A stretch of DNA of 64,000 nt from JAVVHH01 sp965276815 (lineage in GTDB: Bacteria > Pseudomonadota > Alphaproteobacteria > Acetobacterales > Acetobacteraceae): the NCBI GenBank assembly GCA_965276815.1, contig CBDIBE010000012.1:62001-126000 (forward strand). Reading direction: 5' to 3'. Positions 42,495-50,194 of the stretch are shown here, in pieces (position 1 is the stretch's first letter; every line of letters starts with the position of its first letter). The position numbers were made by a program, and so were the translations under genes. Below the pieces are notes generated by a model. That model was given only the letters and a program-made list of their open reading frames with translations, made no database searches and was not told the DNA's origin.

Positions 42495-44753
42495 CTATAG
42501 ACTCTGGGCGGCGGCGACCGCGGCCTGGCCCAGCGAAAGTCCGCCATCATTGGCCGGCGCGAGACGGTGGGTCAGCACGGTCAAGCCACGCGATTCGAGG
42601 CGGGAAACGACCGCCTCGAACAGGCTACGGTTCTGGAACACGCCACCCGAGAGCGCGACAGCTTGGACCGATCCCCGCTGCCGCAACGCGACGACGGTCC
42701 TCTCGATCACGGATGCCAGGCCGGCGTGGAAGCGTGCGCAGAGCAGCGGTGCAGGCGTGCCGGCGGCAACGTCGTCGAGCAATGCGTGCCACATCGGCCG
42801 CGGCTCGATTTGGAGCATGCCCGAGCCCGCATCCAGACCAAACTCATAGGCGCCGGCTCCCGCAGCCAGCGCCTCGAATTCGGCCGCAGCCTGGCCTTCG
42901 TAATGCACGAAGTCTCGGCAAATGCCAGCAGCGGCGGCCACCGCGTCGAACAGACGACCACACGAACTGGCCAGCGGCGCATTGACCCCGCGCGCGATCA
43001 TCCCGTCCAAAACGCGCAGCGGTTTGTCGGCCAAGAAGCGGTACAATTCGGTTCCGCGGTAGCGCGCGGCGAACGCCTCCCAGCCCATTGCGGCGACGAT
43101 ATGGGCGTAGGTGTTGCGCCAGGGTTCCGCGATCGCCTTGGCGCCACCCGGCATCGCCACCGGCTTGAGACGCGCCAACCGGCGATATCCGCGATAGTCC
43201 GCGAGCAGGAACTCGCCGCCCCAAAGCGTGCCGTCATCACCGAATCCCAGCCCGTCGAGGGCGATGCCGAGCACAGTCGTGCCCAAAGGGACCAGGTTCT
43301 CCGCCATGCACGCGGCGATGTGCGCGTGATGATGCTGCACCTCGACCAGTTTCGTGTCGGTCCGTGCGTGGCCCAGCTTCGTTGCAAGGTATTCGGGGTG
43401 CCGGTCGACCGCGATCACCTCCGGCACATGCTCAAACAGCTGCAGATATTGCTCGATGGCGCGCTCGTAATCGGCAAGCGTGCGCCGGTCCTCTAAATCG
43501 CCGATATGATGCGAAAGGATGGCCTCGCCGGGGCGCAGCAGGCAGAACGTGTTCTTCGCTTCGCTCCCCATTGCGAGCACGGGTACGGCCGCCGCAAAAC
43601 CCGGCGGCAGCTTGATCGGCGCTGGCGCCTCACCCCGCGCGCGCCGCAGCATCCGCACCGCGCCGCCCGTCAGCCGCGCCACGCTGTCGTCGACCCGGCA
43701 AGCGATGTCCCGGTCGTGCAGCAGAAAATGGTCGACGATCCCCCGCAGTCGGACCTCAGCGTCGTCATTGTCGATGCATTGCGGCTCGCCCGCGACATTG
43801 CCGCTGGTCAGCACGATAGGGCGGTCGATGCCCGCCAGCAGCAAATGGTGCAGCGGCGTGTTGGGCAACATGCAGCCGAGCGTAGCGAGCCCGGGTGCCA
43901 CGCCGGGCGCCAGCGCCTGATCCGGACGCCGATCCAGCAGCAAGATCGGCGCCGCCGAGCTGCGCAACGCCGCCGCCTCTTGCGGCGCCACGTGGCAATA
44001 GCGCCGCATCATCGCGAGATCGCGCGCCATCAGCGCGAACGGTTTGCCGCCCCGCCGCTTCAACCGTCGCAGCCGCGCGACAGCCTCCGCGTCGCCCGCG
44101 TCGCAGGCGATCTGGATGCCGCCCAGTCCTTTGACCCCGACAATACGTCCATTCAGCAGCAACCGAGCCGCCTCGGCGATCGGCTCGGACAGGCGCGGTC
44201 CGCAGGCGGAGCAGGCAATCGGCTGGGCATGGAAACGCCGGTTGGACGGATCCTCGTATTCGGCGCGGCAGTCGGCGCACATCGCGAAGGCGCGCATCGT
44301 CGTGGCGCCGCGGTCGTACGGCATGCGCTCGATGATCGAGAGCCGCGGCCCGCAATGCGTGCAGTTGGTGAACGGATAGCCGTAGCGCCGCGCCGCCGGG
44401 TCGCTGATCTCGCACAGACATTCTGCGCAGGTCGACGCGTCGGGGCTGACTGCGGTGTGCATACCGCCCGACCCGCTCTGCGCGATGCGGAACCCCTCCC
44501 CTTCGGGCAGCAGCCCGGCGGGCGCACGCTCGATACCCTCGATCCGCGCCAGCGGGGGCGCCTCGAGCGCAATCTCGGCAACGAACGCCCCGATCTCGGC
44601 CTCGGCGCCGCAGACATGCGCCGTCACCCCTTCGCCGTCATTGCCAACCCAGCCGCGCAGGCCGTGCTCGCACGCCAGACGCCAGATCATGGGGCGGAAC
44701 CCCACGCCCTGCACCAGGCCGCGCACGCGTACCAGCGCCCCGGAGTCGCTCAC
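42495..44753 (-). CDS. hypF: Carbamoyltransferase HypF
   Basis: A 752-residue protein that makes carbamoyl-AMP from carbamoyl phosphate and passes it to HypE. Domains in order: acylphosphatase (about residues 5-90, RGLVQGVGFRPMIWRLA), two zinc fingers (CAECLCEI..., CTHCGPRLS; CADCRAEY..., CSACGPRLS), YrdC-like (VGVKGLGGIQIACDA onward), and a Kae1-like domain with VQHHHAHIAACMAEN. GTG 44753 overlaps the stop of the tiny upstream gene (GTGA) and sits at the family start. Slightly longer open frames upstream lack protein character. Confidence 0.93.
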   Translation of the reverse strand: MSDSGALVRVRGLVQGVGFRPMIWRLACEHGLRGWVGNDGEGVTAHVCGAEAEIGAFVAEIALEAPPLARIEGIERAPAGLLPEGEGFRIAQSGSGGMHTAVSPDASTCAECLCEISDPAARRYGYPFTNCTHCGPRLSIIERMPYDRGATTMRAFAMCADCRAEYEDPSNRRFHAQPIACSACGPRLSEPIAEAARLLLNGRIVGVKGLGGIQIACDAGDAEAVARLRRLKRRGGKPFALMARDLAMMRRYCHVAPQEAAALRSSAAPILLLDRRPDQALAPGVAPGLATLGCMLPNTPLHHLLLAGIDRPIVLTSGNVAGEPQCIDNDDAEVRLRGIVDHFLLHDRDIACRVDDSVARLTGGAVRMLRRARGEAPAPIKLPPGFAAAVPVLAMGSEAKNTFCLLRPGEAILSHHIGDLEDRRTLADYERAIEQYLQLFEHVPEVIAVDRHPEYLATKLGHARTDTKLVEVQHHHAHIAACMAENLVPLGTTVLGIALDGLGFGDDGTLWGGEFLLADYRGYRRLARLKPVAMPGGAKAIAEPWRNTYAHIVAAMGWEAFAARYRGTELYRFLADKPLRVLDGMIARGVNAPLASSCGRLFDAVAAAAGICRDFVHYEGQAAAEFEALAAGAGAYEFGLDAGSGMLQIEPRPMWHALLDDVAAGTPAPLLCARFHAGLASVIERTVVALRQRGSVQAVALSGGVFQNRSLFEAVVSRLESRGLTVLTHRLAPANDGGLSLGQAAVAAAQSL

Positions 44754-44851
44754 ATCGAGCTGATCCGAATGTAGCGCGCCACGTCCTTCGCGTTCGCCGC
44801 CACCACCATCAGCACCAGCGCGCCGACGACGTATTTCCAATACCCCTTCAT
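44750..44851 (-). CDS. 33-residue membrane-type small protein in the hydrogenase operon (DUF6893-like)
   Basis: ATG at 44851 starts a 33-codon frame: MKGYWKYVVGALVLMVVAAN, then KDVARYIRISSM. It has one hydrophobic segment (residues 7-19) followed by a basic, amphipathic end of the RYIRISSM kind. From memory this resembles the DUF6893 small-protein family seen in actinobacterial-type hydrogenase loci; I could not check. It is coupled at both ends: ATGA overlap with the protease gene (44848-44851) and GTGA overlap with hypF (44750-44753). That exact stitching argues strongly that it is a real gene. Role unknown; a membrane tether or scaffold for the cytosolic hydrogenase is conceivable. Confidence 0.72.
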   Translation of the reverse strand: MKGYWKYVVGALVLMVVAANAKDVARYIRISSM

Positions 44852-45345
44852 GACCCGTTGTCCTCCAGTCTCTCGTGCAGCAGCCGGTGCACCAGCGCCT
44901 CAAGCGCCGCGACCGCCGGGCCGACCGCCGCCGCCACCGGCGGGCTCAGCCCCATGTGACCCTCCTCGCCGCCGAGCGTCAGCGGCTCGCAGGCGAGCAC
45001 CAGCAAGCGCGGGCCGGCGCCGCCCAGCATGCGAGCCAGGCGCAGCACCTTGACCGGGTCGAGATCGTGCGGCGAAAACTCGGCGTCCTCGATGTCCTCG
45101 TCCGTTTCGGGCTCGATCACTGACACCGTTCCGGGCGCTTGTCCGTGCTGCATCGTATCGACCATCACGGCCACGTCGTAGCCGTCCATCAGCGCGTAGG
45201 TGAGGTCGATGCCGCGGATGCCGAAATCGACCACCTTGGCCCCCTCCGGCACGCCGCGGCGCTGCATGCGGGCGACGACCTCGACGCCGAACCCGTCATC
45301 GCCCATGAAAATGTTGCCGATGCCGGCGACCAAGACGCTGCTCAT
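44848..45345 (-). CDS. Hydrogenase maturation protease (HyaD/HupD family)
   Basis: A 165-residue endopeptidase that cuts the C-terminal tail of the large subunit once nickel is in place. VAGIGNIFMGDDGFGVEVV (residues 5-23) and the central VDTMQHG are family signatures. Nickel-sensing acidic and His ligands are expected at the Glu of FGVE, the Asp of VDTM and the His of FSPHDLDP. The cognate large subunit (48343-50172) keeps a 27-residue tail for cleavage. Overlaps the 418-residue gene upstream and the small gene downstream by four bases each. Confidence 0.92.
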   Translation of the reverse strand: MSSVLVAGIGNIFMGDDGFGVEVVARMQRRGVPEGAKVVDFGIRGIDLTYALMDGYDVAVMVDTMQHGQAPGTVSVIEPETDEDIEDAEFSPHDLDPVKVLRLARMLGGAGPRLLVLACEPLTLGGEEGHMGLSPPVAAAVGPAVAALEALVHRLLHERLEDNGS

Positions 45346-46598
45346 GGCAGCGTCACCGGCTCGAGTTCGGCCGGGTCGAAGAAGAAGCGATGCCCGGGCA
45401 TGCGTTGCATCCCGAGATCGCGGCCGGGGTCGTCAAGGATGGTAACGGCGATATGGGTCCGGTTCTCGAAGTCGCGCTCGATGGCTTCGACGATGGCGAT
45501 CTGGTCGCGCAGCACGATGTCGAACGCGTCGCCGCCTTGCTTCGGCCGCAGCCGGACGCGGTCGCCGACGCGCAGAGCATCCGCTTGCACGGCGCGCGGG
45601 TTGCGGAGCGTGCCATGCATCCGGTTCAGCTCGGCTTGCGTCAGGCCTTCGGTGCGCGCGAGGAGGGCGCGGGCGCGCGGGTCGAGCGCCTGCATCTCGC
45701 GCTTCTCGTCCGCGGTCATGGCGAGGATGCGCAACGTGAGGATTTCGTCGATCTCGGTTGCGTCGAACAGGTCGCCGGGACTCTCGGGCGCGACTTCCGG
45801 GTGGTCATAGAGGATGATCGGCGAGGACAGCATCGTGTCTGTCGCGCCGGGTCGGCCCAGCAGGATCGGCCAGGTGCCTTGGTTCTCGCAACGCGCGGCG
45901 GCGTCGCGCAGGTCCTCGGGCGGGTCCATCAGCGAGACAAAGGCGCCGTGCTCGACGCCGAGCAGCGTATGGGTCGATGCGAAGGCCCGGCGCTGCGCAA
46001 CCTCGCGGCGGGCAGCCGCGTCGGGATCGAGCGGCGAAGTGTTCTCAATCCGGACGGTCAGACGGTAGACGCCTTCGCCCGCCGGCGCCGCCTTCACGAT
46101 GACGCGCCCCTGCACCAAGGAAGCTGTGCGGGTCACGACCCCGACGGCGCGGCCGGAAGCGGTCAGGATCGGATCCGTTTCGTGGCTCTCGGCGTAAGTG
46201 AAGAAAGCGCTTATGCCCTGCAGCAGCCGACCGACGCTCGCGCGCGGAACGATGATCTCGCGCTCCCGCGCCTCGTCCCAGGCCAGAAAGCGAGTGCCTT
46301 CCACCTCGAGCGAAGCCACGCGCGTAAACTGCCGCTCGCCTTCACTCAACGCGGCGATCTCGCGGGCGACAAACTGCAGAAAGCGCACGCGCAACTCGAC
46401 TTCCGTCGCGGCACTGCCCCGCACTAGGCACTGCGTCTGCATGGCGCACGGGTCGCCGCCCACCATGTAATCCTCCGGAAAGACGCCGCCAAAACCCCAG
46501 CGCTGCTGGTTTTTGGCCGAAGACCGGCGATACGGATAGAGAATATAGCCCTCGTAGAGCACCGCATTGACCACGGCAGCAGCCGCTTCGAGGTTCAC
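45342..46598 (-). CDS. Hydrogenase-locus conserved hypothetical protein (418 aa)
   Basis: A soluble 418-residue protein with no signal peptide or membrane helix. I do not recognise a catalytic domain. The start (GTG) reads NLEAAAAVVNAVLYEGYILYPYRRSS and continues NQQRWGFGGVFPEDY, a block I associate with conserved genes of actinobacterial-type (group 1h) hydrogenase operons. The C-terminal third (from DALRVGDRVRLRPKQGGDAFD) looks like a small beta-barrel. The start overlaps the DUF6084-type gene (GTGA) and the stop overlaps the protease gene. A maturation or structural role for this hydrogenase is inferred only from position. Confidence 0.75.
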   Translation of the reverse strand: MNLEAAAAVVNAVLYEGYILYPYRRSSAKNQQRWGFGGVFPEDYMVGGDPCAMQTQCLVRGSAATEVELRVRFLQFVAREIAALSEGERQFTRVASLEVEGTRFLAWDEAREREIIVPRASVGRLLQGISAFFTYAESHETDPILTASGRAVGVVTRTASLVQGRVIVKAAPAGEGVYRLTVRIENTSPLDPDAAARREVAQRRAFASTHTLLGVEHGAFVSLMDPPEDLRDAAARCENQGTWPILLGRPGATDTMLSSPIILYDHPEVAPESPGDLFDATEIDEILTLRILAMTADEKREMQALDPRARALLARTEGLTQAELNRMHGTLRNPRAVQADALRVGDRVRLRPKQGGDAFDIVLRDQIAIVEAIERDFENRTHIAVTILDDPGRDLGMQRMPGHRFFFDPAELEPVTLP

Positions 46599-47236
46599 GA
46601 CACGGACGCCGTCTGCAACAGCGCTTGCAGCGCCCGGTCGAAAGTCGGATGGCCGTGCGCGCGCTTGAACCGCTGCAATTGCTCGAACACGTCACGGCCG
46701 AGACAGAGGAAATTCCCGTCCGGATAATACTGCGCCATCATCGCCCGCCAAGTCGCCACCGGCAGCCGGTAATTGGCCTCCTTGTCCCAGCCGATCTGCC
46801 CGATCTGCAGCCCGCCGTCCCCGTCGCAGAAAAATACCGTGCCGCTGAACAGCAGCGACAGCGGCACCTCGCCCGTCTCCAGCCCATCGAAATAGGTCGT
46901 GGCGGCAAGGTTGAAATCGTAGCTGCACGGCACCGGCAGATCGGCCATGCACGACCCGGTGAACGCGGGGATCAGCACGTCGGTATGGGTCCACAGAAAG
47001 CTGCGCAATGTCTCGCCCCAGCGCTCGCGCAGGCCGAACAGCTCGCTCAACCGCTCATGCTCGCCGCCGCCATACGTGCGCCGCGTCGGCTCGATCCGGA
47101 TCTGACAGCGCAGCATCACGTTCTGCACCTGCACATCCGGCGTCCTATTGACCACCTCGAGCGCGCATTGCAGCAGCGGCGCCATGCTGTGCCGCTCGAC
47201 GCGCATCTCGCAGACCGCAAAATCGAGATCGATCAT
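46595..47236 (-). CDS. DUF6084-like hydrogenase-locus protein
   Basis: A 213-residue soluble protein. The N-terminal half is beta-rich (MIDLDFAVCEMRVERHSMAP, then VMLRCQIRIEPTRRTY). The middle has the conserved-looking VLIPAFTGSCMADLPVPCSYDFNLAATTYFDGL, and WDKEANYRLPVATWRAMMAQYYPDG lies near the C-terminus. It matches what I remember as DUF6084, a family tied to group 1h hydrogenase operons. ATG 47236 overlaps the preceding stop (ATGA). Function unknown; the two close cysteines (SCMADLPVPC) could bind metal, but this is speculative. Confidence 0.72.
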   Translation of the reverse strand: MIDLDFAVCEMRVERHSMAPLLQCALEVVNRTPDVQVQNVMLRCQIRIEPTRRTYGGGEHERLSELFGLRERWGETLRSFLWTHTDVLIPAFTGSCMADLPVPCSYDFNLAATTYFDGLETGEVPLSLLFSGTVFFCDGDGGLQIGQIGWDKEANYRLPVATWRAMMAQYYPDGNFLCLGRDVFEQLQRFKRAHGHPTFDRALQALLQTASVS

Positions 47237-47829
47237 GCCGCCGCCTGCTGCAGCCCGGCAAAGAACGCGCCCACCGCGTCCCAAACCTCGCTGCCGCCCG
47301 ACAAGCCGCGCCATTGCCGCCGTATGGTGCCGACCAGCGCATAGCACCGGTCGATCGGCAAGATGTAATAGTCCCGTTGACCTCGCGTGCGGTTCACCAA
47401 CAGTGCCTCGACATCTGGCTGCAGCCCGGCGAGCACAGGATTGGCTGCCACCAACTGCGCCCAGCTCTCCAAGCTCAGCAGCGACTCCGTAGCCCCGGCC
47501 GGCCCCGGATACAGCGCAATCGGCCGCCCCTCGGTCGTGCTATGAAATAGGAACGCCATCTCGATCGGCAGTTGCAGCGCGTCCCACTCCGCGTCGGTTA
47601 TTCGAAAGTCGGCCAAATGCGCCACCCGCTTCGGCGGGACTCGCAACGCGCTATCCTGCCGACTGGTCGTCGCCGTGCAGGCACGGCAGGCGCACAGCAA
47701 TCGGCGTCCCACTGTGTCGATCAGGTGCGCGTGCGTGGCCGGGATTGCGGCGCCGCAGAGTTCGCAATGTTCGACCGGCGGCGCCACGAACCGCTGAACT
47801 TGCCGGACCCAATTCCCCGCCGAGACCAT
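47233..47829 (-). CDS. DUF5947-like hydrogenase-locus protein with two CxxC pairs
   Basis: A 198-residue soluble protein. Near the N-terminus two cysteine pairs, HCELCGAAI and LLCACRACTA, are 23 residues apart, which is a rubredoxin- or zinc-ribbon-like spacing. The rest (VPPKRVAHLADFRITDAEWDAL, then IEMAFLFHST and a C-terminal DRCYALVGTIRRQW) is what I recall as DUF5947, found in actinobacterial-type hydrogenase operons. ATG 47829 starts five bases after the NifU-like stop. It could be an electron carrier or metal chaperone for the hydrogenase; the sequence cannot decide. Confidence 0.72.
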   Translation of the reverse strand: MVSAGNWVRQVQRFVAPPVEHCELCGAAIPATHAHLIDTVGRRLLCACRACTATTSRQDSALRVPPKRVAHLADFRITDAEWDALQLPIEMAFLFHSTTEGRPIALYPGPAGATESLLSLESWAQLVAANPVLAGLQPDVEALLVNRTRGQRDYYILPIDRCYALVGTIRRQWRGLSGGSEVWDAVGAFFAGLQQAAA

Positions 47830-47833
47830 GGTT

Positions 47834-48346
47834 CTATCCGGCCAGGGCTGCGACCGTCTCGTCGAGCCCCTCGATCTCGAGCGCTTCCAGGTCGGGCGCC
47901 ACTTCGAACACCGCCGCCTCGATCTCGGCCCGCAGCGCGTACGCCGCACCGGCCAACGGCGCCTCGCTAATCCAGCGTACCCGCACCCGCGCGACGCCGC
48001 CCGAGCTTTGCACCAGCCTGATCCCAAGCCCTCGCGCCGCCAATTGCGGCCGCAACGCGTCCAGCGCCGTGCCGACGCGGGTTTCCAATGAATCAGGGTG
48101 CAGTCCATGCAGCAACAGCACCGCCCGCACCGCCTCGTCCGCCGCCAGGGTCTGCAACACGGCGACCCCATCGGCCGACGCTGCCAAGATCGCCCCGATC
48201 CGCGCCAGCGCCAGCCCATGCAACTCCAGCACCACGTCCAGCAGTGCCCGTGCCGCCTCGCGCGCCGCCGGGTCGGCGATGCCGTCGAGCGCTGATATGA
48301 GGGTCTCGATGCGCCGGACCGAGTCCTCGACGGTGGACTCGGTCAT
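47834..48346 (-). CDS. NifU C-terminal-like protein lacking the CxxC cluster site
   Basis: A 170-residue protein. The N-terminal helical part (VEDSVRRIETLISALDGIADPAAREAARALLDVVLELHG) precedes a NifU-C-like module: LRPQLAARGLGIRLVQSSGG and ARVRVRWISEAPLAGAAYALRAEIEAAVFEVAPDLEALEIEGL. In true NifU/Nfu proteins a CxxC follows the second strand and holds a 4Fe-4S cluster; here that place reads SEAPLAG, with no cysteine at all in the protein. It therefore cannot be a normal cluster scaffold. It is coupled to the large-subunit gene by ATGA. Probably a hydrogenase-specific assembly factor. Confidence 0.75.
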   Translation of the reverse strand: MTESTVEDSVRRIETLISALDGIADPAAREAARALLDVVLELHGLALARIGAILAASADGVAVLQTLAADEAVRAVLLLHGLHPDSLETRVGTALDALRPQLAARGLGIRLVQSSGGVARVRVRWISEAPLAGAAYALRAEIEAAVFEVAPDLEALEIEGLDETVAALAG

Positions 48347-50172
48347 TCCGCTGCTGGATGCGCGTGTGCCGCGCCGAACATCGGCGAGTGCACTGTCTTC
48401 ACCGTCTTGCCGTTACCGACGAACATGTGCACGCCGCACGGCAGACACGGGTCGAAGCTGCGCACCGCTCGCATGATGTCGATCCCCTTGAAGTTCTCCG
48501 GCCCGTTCTCCTCGAAAATCGGCGTGTTCTGCACCGCGTCCTCGTACGGCCCGGGCGTGCCGAACTTATCGCGCGCGCTGCCGTTCCACGGCGTCGGCGG
48601 ATACGGATGGTAATTGGCGATCTTGCCGCCCTTGATCACCAAGTGGTGCGACAGCACGCCGCGCACCGCCTCATGGAAGCCGCAGCCGATCGCCTCGTCC
48701 GGGACCTTGAATTCGGTCCAGGTAGAGGTCCGCCCCGCCTGCAGTTCAGCCAGCGCCTTTTCGACGAAATGCAGCGCGCATGCGGCGGCATAGGCCTGGA
48801 AATACGTCCGGGCCCGGTCACGCTCAAGCGCGTTGCTCCATTGCGGGATGTGCCACTCAAGCTCCATCTCCGGCTTCAGCGCCGTCTTCGGCAGGTAGAT
48901 TTTTACGCTTCTGCCCGTAGATTTGACGTAGCCGAAATCGACCAACCCGGCGAGCGCCGTCGCCCACAACCGTGCGATCGGGCCACCGCCAGTGTCCAGC
49001 GCCAAATGGTCGTTGGTGCGCTTGTCGAGCCAGCGCGGCGACATCACCCAGGAGTAATTGCCGTTGAAATCGCGCTTCTGCGGCCGCGGCGTCGTCGTCT
49101 GATTCCACGGATGGTCCTGGTGAACCGGATTGCCCAGCGGATCGTGGGTGACGAACGTCTCGCGGTTCTCCCACCCCTCGTAAAACGAATGCCCGAGCAA
49201 AATTCGGATCTGCAGGTTGATGTCGACCAGGTCGGTGGTCAGCAACTCGCCATCCACCACCACGCCCGGAGTGACGAACATCTTGCGGCCCCAGCCAGTC
49301 ATAGTCTTGTACTGGTAATCGCAGTGGTCCGGATCCTGGAACGACCCCCAGCAACCCAGCAGGATCCGCCGGCGCCCGACCTCCTCATAACCCGGTAGCG
49401 CCTCATAAAAGAAATCGAACAAATCGTCGTGCAACGGCACCACCCGTTTCATGAACTCCACATATTTCATTAGCCGCACGAGGTAATCGGTGAACAATTG
49501 CACCGTCGGCACCGTGCCGACCCCGCCCGGATACAGGGTCGAGGGATGCACGTGGCGGCCCTCCATCAAGCAGAACATCTCGCGCGTATAGCGGCTGACG
49601 ACCAGCGTCTCGCGGTAGAACTCGCCGGTGAACGGGTTCAGCGCCGTCATGATATCGGCGATCGTCTTGTAGCCGTGCTCGGCGGCGTGCGGCGCCGGCG
49701 TGTTCTGCGCCTTGCTCCAGACGCTTGGGTTGGTCTCGCGCACCATCTTCTCGCAAAAATCCACGCCGACCAGATTGTCCTGATAGATATTGTGATCGAA
49801 CATGTACTCGGCCGCCTCGCCGAGATTGACGATCCACTCCGCGATCGGCGGCGGCTTGATCCCGTATGCCATGTTCTGCGCGTAGACCGAGCAGGTCGCG
49901 TGATTGTCGCCGCAAATGCCACAAATGCGGCTCGTAATGAAATGCGAGTCGCGCGGGTCCTTGCCCTTCATGAAGATGCTGTAGCCGCGGAAAATCGACG
50001 ACGTCGCATGGCACTCGGCCACGCGCCGATTTTCAAAATCGATCTTGGTGTAGATGCCGAGGCTGCCGACGATACGGGTGATCGGGTCCCAGTTCATCTC
50101 GACGAGGGTCGGGGCCGCCGTCCCGGTCCCGCCACTGGCCCGGGAGTCGACGTCGCGCGCAATTTCAACCAT
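48343..50172 (-). CDS. hhyL: [NiFe]-hydrogenase large subunit, group 1h (actinobacterial) type
   Basis: A 609-residue large subunit carrying the Ni-Fe active site. N-terminal motif L1: SRICGICGDNH with Cys84 and Cys87. C-terminal motif L2: DPCLPCGVH with Cys576, Cys579 and His582. After His582 a 27-residue tail remains that the nearby protease should remove. PITRIVGSLGIYTKIDF near the start and the large insertions in the middle fit group 1h rather than standard membrane-bound hydrogenases. It oxidises H2 to protons and electrons in the cytoplasm or at the inner membrane face. It starts 22 bp after the small-subunit stop. Confidence 0.93.
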   Translation of the reverse strand: MVEIARDVDSRASGGTGTAAPTLVEMNWDPITRIVGSLGIYTKIDFENRRVAECHATSSIFRGYSIFMKGKDPRDSHFITSRICGICGDNHATCSVYAQNMAYGIKPPPIAEWIVNLGEAAEYMFDHNIYQDNLVGVDFCEKMVRETNPSVWSKAQNTPAPHAAEHGYKTIADIMTALNPFTGEFYRETLVVSRYTREMFCLMEGRHVHPSTLYPGGVGTVPTVQLFTDYLVRLMKYVEFMKRVVPLHDDLFDFFYEALPGYEEVGRRRILLGCWGSFQDPDHCDYQYKTMTGWGRKMFVTPGVVVDGELLTTDLVDINLQIRILLGHSFYEGWENRETFVTHDPLGNPVHQDHPWNQTTTPRPQKRDFNGNYSWVMSPRWLDKRTNDHLALDTGGGPIARLWATALAGLVDFGYVKSTGRSVKIYLPKTALKPEMELEWHIPQWSNALERDRARTYFQAYAAACALHFVEKALAELQAGRTSTWTEFKVPDEAIGCGFHEAVRGVLSHHLVIKGGKIANYHPYPPTPWNGSARDKFGTPGPYEDAVQNTPIFEENGPENFKGIDIMRAVRSFDPCLPCGVHMFVGNGKTVKTVHSPMFGAAHAHPAAE

Positions 50173-50194
50173 GGGCAGGGCCTTTCTTATTGGG

